A stretch of DNA of 26,183 nt from a bacterium (GTDB taxonomy: Bacteria > UBA9089 > UBA9088): positions 1 through 26,183 of the forward strand of contig DNCM01000052.1 in assembly GCA_003498085.1 (NCBI GenBank), read 5' to 3'. Position numbers and translations under genes: made by a program. Shown one piece after another: positions 1 to 6,797 of the stretch. Within the stretch, counting starts at the first letter, position 1. Each line of letters opens with the position of its first letter. Below the pieces are notes generated by a model. The model was given only the letters and a program-made list of their open reading frames with translations, had not been told where the DNA came from and ran no database searches.

Positions 1-94
1 ACTTCGGATTTTCTAAGGCTCAAAGCTCACTCACTCCCTTTTCGCCTAACAAAATCTTTCGTTCCCTGCCAGCCTTCGGCTGGCTTCAAGTCCC
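1..94 (-). repeat. tRNA-associated 94-bp repeat, copy 1 (beside tRNA-His)
   Basis: This matches positions 23909-24002 over its full 94 bases, with no gaps and 7 mismatches by eye. It contains a perfect hairpin (GCCAGCC, loop TTC, GGCTGGC) at 68-84. Its inner end, TTCAAGTCCC at 85-94, is the inverted copy of the T-arm of the neighbouring tRNA-His. It lies about 30 bases 3' of tRNA-His on the same strand. The window edge cuts it, so its outer boundary cannot be seen. I see no reading frame in it and no T-run typical of a terminator. It is a repeat of unknown function; a small mobile element is an inference. Confidence 0.85.
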
Positions 95-123
95 TATTGT
101 CCATATTTATATTTCTACATTAA

Positions 124-196
124 TACCGGCGACGGGACTTGAACCCATAACCCCTTGATCCACAGTCAAGTGCTCTAGCCATTGAGCTACACCGGC
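124..196 (-). tRNA. tRNA-His (anticodon GTG)
   Basis: A full cloverleaf can be drawn: acceptor GCCGGTG with CGCCGGT, D-stem GCTC/GAGC, anticodon stem CTTGA/TCAAG with loop CTGTGGA, and T-arm ATGGG/CCCGT with loop TTCAAGT. The anticodon GTG reads His codons. CCA is not encoded. The base before G1 is A and the discriminator is A73, so the G-1:C73 pair usual for bacterial tRNA-His is absent; the first acceptor pair is G1:U72. It lies 24 bases after nif3 on the same strand and is probably co-transcribed or has its own promoter at 208-213. Confidence 0.95.
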
Positions 197-207
197 TTTA
201 AAAAAAT

Positions 208-213
208 ATTATA
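208..213 (-). promoter_or_regulatory. possible -10 element for tRNA-His
   Basis: A perfect TATAAT lies between the nif3 stop and tRNA-His, with its downstream edge 11 bases from the tRNA 5' end. I found no good -35 hexamer at 16-18 bases, so it may be weak or fortuitous in AT-rich DNA. Confidence 0.35.
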
Positions 214-220
214 CAATATT

Positions 221-970
221 TCATAGCCATGATGGAATATCAAGAAAACAACAAGGGATATCGAAATTCTTTTTAATCTTTTCCATAAGCCCTTTTATAC
301 CAGGTGTTTCCGTTGCATAATGACCTCCAAAGACTATATTTAATTCACTCTCTTTTGCAAGGTGCCAAGAAAAAAGCTTTGATTCCCCTGTAATGAAAAG
401 ATCGATATTCTTATCGACTGCCTCCTTCGCACAGTCACATCCTCCACCAGAAATAACGGCAATCGTTTCTATTTCTTCCTTTCCAAACGGCAATATCCTG
501 CAAGATATATTGAAAGTATCATTAAGTTTTTTTATTATCTCCTCCCTATTCAATGGTGGTTCTAATCTTCCAGAAAAACCTATTTTTTGACCGTGGTATT
601 CTCCAAAGGGATTTGTATCTTCTGTAAATAACTTCAAAATCCTTATATTATTTCCAATTGAAGGATGCATGTCAAGAGGAAGGTGGGCTGCATAAAGTGA
701 TATTTCATTTTCTATTAAAACCTTAAGCCTTCTATAAAGAATACCTGTAATTGGTTCTTGTTTTTCCCAGAATAGGCCATGATGGACAATGAGAAGATCG
801 GCGTGAATTTCATTTGTTTTAATAAATGCCTCAAGGCTTGCATCCACTGAAAGGGCTATTCTTTTTATCTCTTTTTTTCCTTCAACCTGGAGGCCATTTA
901 GGGAGGTATCCAAAATATCCTTTATTTTTAAAAATGAGTCTAGAAACTCACAGATTTCCTCAAGCCTCAT
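221..970 (-). CDS. Nif3-like dinuclear metal center protein (DUF34/NIF3 family)
   Basis: This 249-residue protein is about the length of compact bacterial YbgI/NIF3 proteins. The metal-ligand pattern of the family is visible: H63-H64 in IVHHGLFW, D100 in AAHLPLD, and H217/E221 in GGHYATETPG. These align with the two-metal site known in E. coli YbgI. Family members form toroidal hexamers. The label 'GTP cyclohydrolase I type 2' is often attached, but the true substrate is unsettled. The ATG overlaps the end of the sigma factor gene by 11 bases, so translation is probably coupled. A nif3 gene next to the primary sigma gene is also common in Firmicutes. It ends in TGA just before tRNA-His. Confidence 0.9.
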   Translation of the reverse strand: MRLEEICEFLDSFLKIKDILDTSLNGLQVEGKKEIKRIALSVDASLEAFIKTNEIHADLLIVHHGLFWEKQEPITGILYRRLKVLIENEISLYAAHLPLDMHPSIGNNIRILKLFTEDTNPFGEYHGQKIGFSGRLEPPLNREEIIKKLNDTFNISCRILPFGKEEIETIAVISGGGCDCAKEAVDKNIDLFITGESKLFSWHLAKESELNIVFGGHYATETPGIKGLMEKIKKNFDIPCCFLDIPSWL

Positions 971-2117
971 TAAGAAAATCGTCCCTTAGTTGCCTGACAA
1001 CCCTTCTTTTCCTGAGCTTAAAAAGGATTTTTTGCTCAATCTGTCTTATCCCCTCCCGTGAGAGTGAAAGTTTTTTTCCTATTTCTTCCAATGAATGAGG
1101 TCTATTGCCAAAAAGTCCAAACCTTAAAGAAACTATCTCTTTTTCTCTTTCAGGCAAATCGTTCAAAACACTAGTTATTTGATCCTGAAGGATTTGTAAA
1201 AAGACAATGTCTGATGGAGAAGGTATTCTTTTGTCTTCTATAATCTCAAGGAGGACATTATCCTGGTCATCGCCAATTGGGGCATCCAATGAAATAACTT
1301 CCTCTTGAGCATTCATAATCTCAATTAGGCGATTTAAAGCAAAACCCATCTTTGTTGCAACTTCTTCTATCTTCGGGCTTCTTCCAAGTTCCTGAGCAAG
1401 CTCCTCCTGAACCTTGATTGAGCGATTTATGGTATTGAAAAGATATATAGGAATTTTTATTATCCTGCTTTCTCTTGCAATTGCAGTAATAACTGCATGC
1501 CTTATCCACCATGATGCATATGTCGAAAATCTATATCCTTCCTTATAATCAAACTTGTCAACTGCCCGAATAAGTCCAATATTTCCTTCACTTATAAGAT
1601 CAAGAAGCTCAATGTCAGAATAGCTTCCATACCTTTTTGCAATCATTACAACAAGCCTTAGATTGCCTTCTATCATTATCCTCCTTGCTGTATATAGCTC
1701 AAATTCTATCTTTTTAAATTTTTCTGCAAGCTTTCCATTATTTTGTTCAAAAAAGCCTGCAAGCTTCCTAACAGGAATCCCAACCTCCTTTGCAAGATTG
1801 GAGAGTTCAATTCTTGATTCTTCTATTTTTTGAGCAAGCTCTATTTCTCTATCTCGGGATAAAAGGGGAATCTTTGCTATATCACGGAGGTATAATGAAA
1901 TGGCGCCAAGGAATTTTTTTTTATTTTCTATTTCTATTTCATCTCTAACCTCTATCCCTTCATCTTCAAGGAGGCAGAATAATTCTTCAAGGTATGGAGA
2001 CCAGACAGTATCGTTCGTAAATATGCGGTTCATCTCATCATAGGTAACATAACCTCTTTCTTTTCCTTTCTCAAGAAGCCTTGTAATCTTTTCTCTGATC
2101 TCAGCACCTAGCTTCAT
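960..2117 (-). CDS. rpoD: RNA polymerase primary sigma factor (RpoD/SigA type)
   Basis: This 385-residue sigma-70 protein has a short region 1.1-like start (KGKERGYVTYDEMNRIF, about residues 17-33). Region 1.2 is near 76-100, region 2 is about 145-220 (DLISEGNIGLIRAVDKFD, YRFSTYASWWIR) and region 3 follows. Region 4 is about 316-372 with the helix-turn-helix SREGIRQIEQK, which keeps the -35 contacting residues. Region 1.1 together with the nif3 neighbour supports a housekeeping factor. Oddly, region 2.3/2.4 reads WWIRHAVITAI: H207 and I210 stand where E. coli sigma-70 has Q437 and T440, the residues that read promoter position -12. Its ATG overlaps the rtcB stop as ATGA, so it is translationally coupled in the PorV-rtcB-rpoD-nif3 operon. 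An alternative group 2 sigma is possible but less likely. Confidence 0.92.
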   Translation of the reverse strand: MKLGAEIREKITRLLEKGKERGYVTYDEMNRIFTNDTVWSPYLEELFCLLEDEGIEVRDEIEIENKKKFLGAISLYLRDIAKIPLLSRDREIELAQKIEESRIELSNLAKEVGIPVRKLAGFFEQNNGKLAEKFKKIEFELYTARRIMIEGNLRLVVMIAKRYGSYSDIELLDLISEGNIGLIRAVDKFDYKEGYRFSTYASWWIRHAVITAIARESRIIKIPIYLFNTINRSIKVQEELAQELGRSPKIEEVATKMGFALNRLIEIMNAQEEVISLDAPIGDDQDNVLLEIIEDKRIPSPSDIVFLQILQDQITSVLNDLPEREKEIVSLRFGLFGNRPHSLEEIGKKLSLSREGIRQIEQKILFKLRKRRVVRQLRDDFLNEA

Positions 2118-3565
2118 CCCTTTATCACCCCAAGAGGGACCATCTTTACAATCTTTTTGCAGATACCGCTACCTGCCATAATATTTACAACCTCTGTAAC
2201 ATTCTTGTATGCCTCCGACATTTCCTCAGCCAAGGTTTCTACACCAGCAGACTTTACAATAATACCTTTGCTCTTTAATTCCTGATCTATTCTGCGACCC
2301 CTTCCCCTTCTTATTGCCGAAGATCTCGACAGAACCCTTCCTGCACCATGACAAGTGGTGCCAAATACCTCATTAAACCCCTTTTCTGTTCCTACTAAAA
2401 CATATGATGCCCTTCCCATATCTCCTGGAACAATCACTGGCTGACCAACATCTTTGTATTTCGGTCCAATTTCTGGATGACCTTTTGGAAATGCCCTTGT
2501 TGCACCCTTTCTGTGGACAAATACCTTCTTTTGCTGTCCATCAACATTATGTGTTTCTATCTTTCCAATGTTATGGGCAACATCGTAGACAAGCTCCATT
2601 CCAAGCTCCTTTGCCGAATGACCAAAAAATTTAGAAAATGCCTGTCTTGTAAGATACATAAGGCACTGCCTGTTTGCCCATGCATAATTTGCTGCTGATG
2701 CCATCGCACCAATGTATGTTTTTCCTTCTTTTGATTCTACTGGCGCACAACATAGCTGTTTGTCTGGAAGGGCTATTTTATATTTTCTTGATGCCTCTAA
2801 CATAAGCTTCACATAATCCTCACAAACCTGATAGCCAAGGCCCCTTGAGCCTGAATGGATCATCACTGTTATCTGGCCTTTGAATAAACTAAATGCCTTT
2901 GCAGTTTCCTCGTCGTATACCTCCACAACCTCTTGAACCTCTAGAAAATGGTTCCCGGAGCCCAAGGTTCCAAGCTGATTCCCTCCCCTTTCTAATGCCC
3001 TTTGAGATACCATATCTGGGTCTGCTAAATCAAAACACCCTCCTTCTTCAGTAGCAACAAGATCTTCATTCCAACCATAACCTTTTTTAACAGCCCATTC
3101 TGCACCTTCTACTAAGACATTTTCTTCTTCCTTTCCAAATACCCTGATTGTACCTTTTGAGCCAAGCCCCGATGGAATTATTTCAAAAAGAAGACTGACT
3201 AATTTTTCCATCTTTGGTTTTACATCCTTTGCTTGTAGGTTTGTTGCAACAAGTCTTACACCGCAGTTAATATCAGAGCCAACACCACCAGGAGAAACTA
3301 TTCCACCCTCTTCGATACTTGTTGCACAGACACCACCAATTGGAAGTCCATATCCCATATGGATATCCGGCATAGCTATAGAGTATTTTACAATACCTGG
3401 CAGACAAGCAACATTTGCAACCTGAATAAGAGATTGATCTGCCTTTATAGAGGGAAGCATCCTTTCAGAGGCATAGATAAGCCCAGGAACCTTCATATCT
3501 GGCTTAAACCTTTTTGGAAGAAGAAAGCGATAGTCGTCAAGTTTCTCTAAAGGAATCTCTTGCAT
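2114..3565 (-). CDS. rtcB: RtcB family RNA-splicing ligase
   Basis: This 483-residue protein is full length for RtcB, which joins RNA 2',3'-cyclic phosphate or 3'-phosphate ends to 5'-OH ends using GTP and manganese. Conserved motifs are SDINCGVRLV with D98 and C101, GSGNHFLEVQ with H206, MIHSGSRGLGYQ with H237, and VAHNIG with H331 (metal ligands). The guanylated histidine is H406 in TTCHGAGRVLSRS. There is no archease gene beside it. It starts 6 bases after the PorV-like gene and overlaps the sigma gene by 4 bases, so it is inside an operon with no promoter of its own visible. The role is likely repair of cleaved RNAs such as tRNAs; that is inferred from the family. Confidence 0.96.
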   Translation of the reverse strand: MQEIPLEKLDDYRFLLPKRFKPDMKVPGLIYASERMLPSIKADQSLIQVANVACLPGIVKYSIAMPDIHMGYGLPIGGVCATSIEEGGIVSPGGVGSDINCGVRLVATNLQAKDVKPKMEKLVSLLFEIIPSGLGSKGTIRVFGKEEENVLVEGAEWAVKKGYGWNEDLVATEEGGCFDLADPDMVSQRALERGGNQLGTLGSGNHFLEVQEVVEVYDEETAKAFSLFKGQITVMIHSGSRGLGYQVCEDYVKLMLEASRKYKIALPDKQLCCAPVESKEGKTYIGAMASAANYAWANRQCLMYLTRQAFSKFFGHSAKELGMELVYDVAHNIGKIETHNVDGQQKKVFVHRKGATRAFPKGHPEIGPKYKDVGQPVIVPGDMGRASYVLVGTEKGFNEVFGTTCHGAGRVLSRSSAIRRGRGRRIDQELKSKGIIVKSAGVETLAEEMSEAYKNVTEVVNIMAGSGICKKIVKMVPLGVIKG

Positions 3566-3571
3566 AGCTTG

Positions 3572-4414
3572 TTAAAACCTAAAATTTATCCCAAACCTAT
3601 GGGTATTTGGAAGAGAGTAATCCCTATCAGAAAGAAAACTATAGTCAAACTGAATGTTTTTAACCAAAAAACCAAAGCCTGCAGTAATATCTTTTCTATC
3701 AAGTCCTGTTCTTAAAAATATGTTCTTTATAGGATTTATCTCAATACCGATATGTGTTTGATAGTTAGTTTCTTTTTTATTCACATCCTTTTTTATTCCA
3801 ATATCTCCTGATAAAATAAGCCTTTCATTAAAAAACCTCTTGCATGCTCCAATCTTTATTTCCTTAGGGTGTGATTCATCCTTTATCTGTGATGCAAGAT
3901 TCCTAAACATAAAGCCAAGCGAAAAATTAGATAATGGAAAATCGCCTTTATAGAGTAAGCCCAAATCAAATCCTATTCCTTTTCCTTTATCTGTTTTGCT
4001 CGACAAAGAAAGCATTTTTATGCTTGCCCCATACATGACAGTGTTCTTCATGCTTGATGCAAATGAAATGATTGCCTCTCCTTCAGACATTTTGTTTTTT
4101 GTCCTATTTGGCCCTTCTTCAAGAAAACACCATTTGTAAAGCAGGCCAAATCCAATCCCAGATGCCCGTCCTACTGGTTGTGATATACAAAGCCAATCAA
4201 TATATGTGTCCTTTGCATCAAGTGGAGATGTGTGCATGAAAGATATTTCTCCTGTTTTTATTAATGAAAGTCCAGCAGGGTTATTGTAAATGGCATTTGA
4301 ATCATCTGCTATACCAGTAAATGCTCCACCCATGCCTTGTGGCCTTGCTCCAATCTTAAGGTCAATCGGTGCAGAAAATAACAAGCCTGGTAATAGAAGC
4401 AAAATAAACACCAT
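3572..4414 (-). CDS. PorV/PorQ-like (UPF0164-type) outer membrane protein
   Basis: I start this gene at the ATG at 4414, giving 280 residues that open with a classical signal peptide (MVFILLLLPGLLFSAP). The longer open frame begins at a TTG at 4453 that is part of the -35 box, so it is not a start. After cleavage comes the family signature GARPQGMGGAFTGIADD followed by NAIYNNPAGL, typical of FadL-like PorV/PorQ/UPF0164 beta barrels. Many alternating strands follow, and the protein ends in an aromatic beta-strand (HRFGINFRF), as expected for outer-membrane insertion. Function in this organism is unknown; PorV homologues act in type IX secretion in Bacteroidetes, but no other such genes are seen here. 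It is the first gene of the rtcB-rpoD-nif3 operon. Confidence 0.8.
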   Translation of the reverse strand: MVFILLLLPGLLFSAPIDLKIGARPQGMGGAFTGIADDSNAIYNNPAGLSLIKTGEISFMHTSPLDAKDTYIDWLCISQPVGRASGIGFGLLYKWCFLEEGPNRTKNKMSEGEAIISFASSMKNTVMYGASIKMLSLSSKTDKGKGIGFDLGLLYKGDFPLSNFSLGFMFRNLASQIKDESHPKEIKIGACKRFFNERLILSGDIGIKKDVNKKETNYQTHIGIEINPIKNIFLRTGLDRKDITAGFGFLVKNIQFDYSFLSDRDYSLPNTHRFGINFRF

Positions 4415-4424
4415 CTTAATTTTT

Positions 4425-4453
4425 ATTATAGCAAATTCTTGTGTCTTTAGCAA
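4425..4453 (-). promoter_or_regulatory. promoter of the PorV-rtcB-rpoD-nif3 operon
   Basis: TTGCTA (4448-4453), a 17-base spacer and a perfect TATAAT (4425-4430) stand on the minus strand. Only 10 bases separate the -10 box from the ATG at 4414. The predicted leader is about 4 bases, with no room for a Shine-Dalgarno sequence. Confidence 0.75.
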
Positions 4454-4489
4454 GAGAAAGTTGTTTAGAGCTTAAGATTATAAGGAAAA

Positions 4490-4656
4490 TCAAAGGAGTT
4501 CGTTTATCTTAAGATTAAATCCTTCCTCATCTTTTCTAATCCTCTCCTTTGCCCTATTGATCTCTTCTTTTAATTCATCAAGCATAAGATTTCCAGGACC
4601 ACCGATGTGCTTTCTTTTCTTTAATGAAACATAAGGGTCAGGGGATGGAAGGTTTT
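4490..4656 (-). pseudogene. argH 3'-end remnant
   Basis: Reading minus from 4655, the argH frame gives about 54 codons of argininosuccinate lyase C-terminus (from NLPSPDPYVS through RKDEEGF) and ends at TGA 4490-4492. The first 136 bases are identical to intact argH at 9819-9954. The last dozen codons differ in sequence but are still recognisably homologous (NLKINELL here, INKINGLL in argH). This fragment therefore has its own genuine argH tail rather than a random junction. It has no 5' part. Upstream, the sequence switches abruptly into the response regulator gene, whose stop codon falls inside this fragment. It lies 75 bases before the PorV-like ATG. Confidence 0.85.
4521..4656 (-). repeat. 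136-bp perfect direct repeat, copy A
   Basis: This is identical base for base, by eye, to 9819-9954, in the same orientation and offset by 5298. It marks the left edge of the signalling block. Confidence 0.9.
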
Positions 4657-5279
4657 ATATATTTTTTAATATCTATCTCCCTATACCAATGTAATATCCA
4701 CTTTATCCTATACTCTTTGATCCCCATTTCAATAAGAATACCGTATAGGCTTCTTTTTGTCTTCTTTTTCTTTTCTAATGCACTATCAAGTTGTTTTTGG
4801 GTAACTGTTAGATTTTTTATAGATAGCCTTTCTGAATTTTCTATCAATTTTCTTATTCCTTGCTCCAAATCTTTATCTCTTTCTTCTATATGTATTCTTG
4901 TATTTTTTATTTCTTCAAGGAGTCTTTCTAAAAGATTTGGCATAATCTTGCTCATATATAGATAGATACCAAATCTCATTGCATTATAAACATTTTCGGC
5001 AACATCCCATTCACTCATATAGGTACTTACTGCAATTACTTGGGTAGAAGTATCTTTTTCGTTTATCAATCCTATTACATTTAAACCTTCTTTTCCTTTG
5101 GTATCCTCAGGACTTAAGCACATATCAACAATAGCTACATCAAAGGAAGATTCTCTGCGAATAATATTTTTTACTTCCTTCTCATCCCCTGCTGTTGTTA
5201 CTTCCCAGCCTTCTCTTTCAAATGCTCTTTTCCATCCTTTTCTTATTCCCTCATCATCGTCAACCAATAGGATTCTCAT
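4638..5279 (-). CDS. response regulator with unrecognised C-terminal region
   Basis: This 213-residue protein starts with a receiver domain (about 1-125): acidic pocket D7-D8-D9, phospho-acceptor D52 in AIVDM, and K111 in YMSK. The rest (about 125-213) is charged and probably helical, with no DNA-binding or enzymatic motif I recognise. The start is an ATG behind a strong Shine-Dalgarno (AAGGAGGTG), 2 bases after the upstream kinase gene, so the two are surely co-expressed. The last residues (about KPSIP) and the stop come from the argH repeat at 4521-4656, so the original C-terminus has probably been replaced at the junction. Partner kinase: most likely the adjacent GAF kinase. Confidence 0.88.
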   Translation of the reverse strand: MRILLVDDDEGIRKGWKRAFEREGWEVTTAGDEKEVKNIIRRESSFDVAIVDMCLSPEDTKGKEGLNVIGLINEKDTSTQVIAVSTYMSEWDVAENVYNAMRFGIYLYMSKIMPNLLERLLEEIKNTRIHIEERDKDLEQGIRKLIENSERLSIKNLTVTQKQLDSALEKKKKTKRSLYGILIEMGIKEYRIKWILHWYREIDIKKYIKPSIP

Positions 5280-5281
5280 TT

Positions 5282-6418
5282 TTACACCTCCTTCTTCTGC
5301 TTTATTGGCAGAGATATTATAAAATTTGCACCTTTGCCAGGCGCTCCTATCTCTTCTATACTTCCATGGTGGAGTCCAATAATATGCTTTACAATGGAAA
5401 GACCAAGGCCTGTACTTCCAGTCCTTCCAAAGAATGGTTCAAATATCCTTGTTTTGTCTTCATCTGGAATACCAGGACCTGTATCTTTAAACTCTATTCT
5501 TATAAAATCCTCCATTTCTTCTGCCCGAACTGATATCTTTCCCTTTCCATTCATCGCCTTCTTTGCATTTAAAGAAAGTTCAAGGAATACATCCTCAAGC
5601 CTTACAAGGTCTCCTTCTATCAAAATGCCTTTAGGAATGTCAATATCTACTTCTATTCCATCTAAACAGACAGTTTTTCTTATAATGCTTTCTAGATCTA
5701 TCTTTTGGATTTTAAGCTCAAAGGGTGTAGTAAGGGATGTAAACTCTCTTAGCATCTCCCTTGTCTTCTCGATCTCCTCTTTTAAGAAATCTACCTCATT
5801 TTCTAAATCAGACCCAGAGAGTTCCTTTTTTAGTATAAAACGAGGGGTATCTAGTGCGGCTATCCTTGTTCCAATCTTATGGGCTGCTCTTGCTGAGACC
5901 TTTTGAAGTTCATCAGCTAATCGAAGTTCTTCAGCTAATTTTATAGTTTGAACAACATATGCTAAATGTGAAATAATTGGTTCAAGTAGCCTTGCATCAT
6001 CAATGGTGAACCCATCATTTTTATTGCATAGGATGATTATGGCACTTATATCTCTTCCATAAACAACTAGAGGAATGGCTAAAACGGATGAAATGCCCAT
6101 TCCTTTAAATGGCTCACCTACTATATCGTTATTCCAAAACAATCTTTTCCTTTCAATTATCTCTTTGATAAACCCTTGCCTTGGAATAAATAAACCTATT
6201 TTATTGTTATCTATTCCTTCACCAAGGTGGATATATGACCTATCTTTTTCAAGAATAGCTAAAAAACCTTTCTCTACTCCTAAAAGTCTCATAGAGCAAG
6301 AAAGTCCAATTTTATAGAGCTCATCGATATTAAGATTTAATGATGCCCTATCTATCTCTCTGATTACTGCTAACTGTTCCCAGGACTTCTCTAATTTATC
6401 AGCTAATTTATCAAGCAT
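5282..6418 (-). CDS. GAF-domain sensor histidine kinase
   Basis: I place the start at the ATG at 6418, preceded by AGAGAGG and overlapping the upstream regulator by 8 bases; the longer frame opens with a TTG at 6442. The protein is then 378 residues. A GAF-like sensor domain spans about 25-160. A dimerisation helix carries the probable phospho-accepting histidine (H180 in ARAAHKIGTRI). The ATPase domain shows the N box (LNAKKAM), G1 (DTGPGIPDED) and G2 (GSTGLGLSIVKH). No membrane segments or signal peptide appear, so it is a cytoplasmic sensor of an unknown signal. It sits between two response regulators in a tightly packed operon. Confidence 0.9.
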   Translation of the reverse strand: MLDKLADKLEKSWEQLAVIREIDRASLNLNIDELYKIGLSCSMRLLGVEKGFLAILEKDRSYIHLGEGIDNNKIGLFIPRQGFIKEIIERKRLFWNNDIVGEPFKGMGISSVLAIPLVVYGRDISAIIILCNKNDGFTIDDARLLEPIISHLAYVVQTIKLAEELRLADELQKVSARAAHKIGTRIAALDTPRFILKKELSGSDLENEVDFLKEEIEKTREMLREFTSLTTPFELKIQKIDLESIIRKTVCLDGIEVDIDIPKGILIEGDLVRLEDVFLELSLNAKKAMNGKGKISVRAEEMEDFIRIEFKDTGPGIPDEDKTRIFEPFFGRTGSTGLGLSIVKHIIGLHHGSIEEIGAPGKGANFIISLPIKQKKEV

Positions 6419-6797
6419 GAAGAACCTCTCTAATCCTATCAACTAATGCTATTGTACTAAATGGCTTTATAAAGAAATCTTTTGCCCCTAAATCCATACC
6501 CCTCTTTACACCCTCTTCACTATCATAGACAGTGGTAAAGATAAATGGAATATTCTTGCCTTTCAGTTTTTCTGCTACCCTATAGCCTCCCTCCATATCT
6601 CTTTCTCCCTTCATGTCTTTTTTTTCAGGAAGCCGTATATCTATTATGGCAAGATCAAAATGTTCTTTTTCTATTATATTTATCGCATCGTTAACTGTCT
6701 CTGCAATAATAACATCATAGTTGTCCTTCTTAAGTCTTCTTTCAAGGACAAACCTATCTCCGTAATCATCTTCTACAATCAATATTTTTTTCTTCAT
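6411..6797 (-). CDS. single-domain response regulator (CheY-like)
   Basis: The 128 residues form only a receiver domain: D10-D11 acidic pair, D53 phospho-acceptor in AIIDIRLPE, T88-T89 switch region and K111 in FFIKPF. A charged insertion (KKDMKGERDMEG, about 59-70) follows the phosphorylation site. There is no output domain, so it probably works by phosphorelay or protein contact between the two flanking kinases. Its ATG lies 32 bases inside the end of the upstream kinase gene, and its end overlaps the start of the downstream kinase gene by 8 bases. Confidence 0.92.
   Translation of the reverse strand: MKKKILIVEDDYGDRFVLERRLKKDNYDVIIAETVNDAINIIEKEHFDLAIIDIRLPEKKDMKGERDMEGGYRVAEKLKGKNIPFIFTTVYDSEEGVKRGMDLGAKDFFIKPFSTIALVDRIREVLHA

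Noticed and set aside
68..84. Hairpins in the 94-bp repeats as transcription terminators of the tRNAs
   Set aside because: No run of T follows on the minus strand in either copy, and the identity extends over the full 94 bases.
393..590. Open frames antisense to nif3 and to many other genes
   Set aside because: They have no recognisable motifs, no ribosome sites and lie wholly within well-supported genes on the other strand.
4415..4453. Upstream extension of the PorV-like gene from a TTG
   Set aside because: The TTG is the first part of a -35 box with a correctly spaced TATAAT, and the ATG at 4414 gives a clean signal peptide.
6419..6442. TTG start for the GAF kinase
   Set aside because: The ATG at 6418 has a Shine-Dalgarno (AGAGAGG) and a usual short overlap with the upstream gene.
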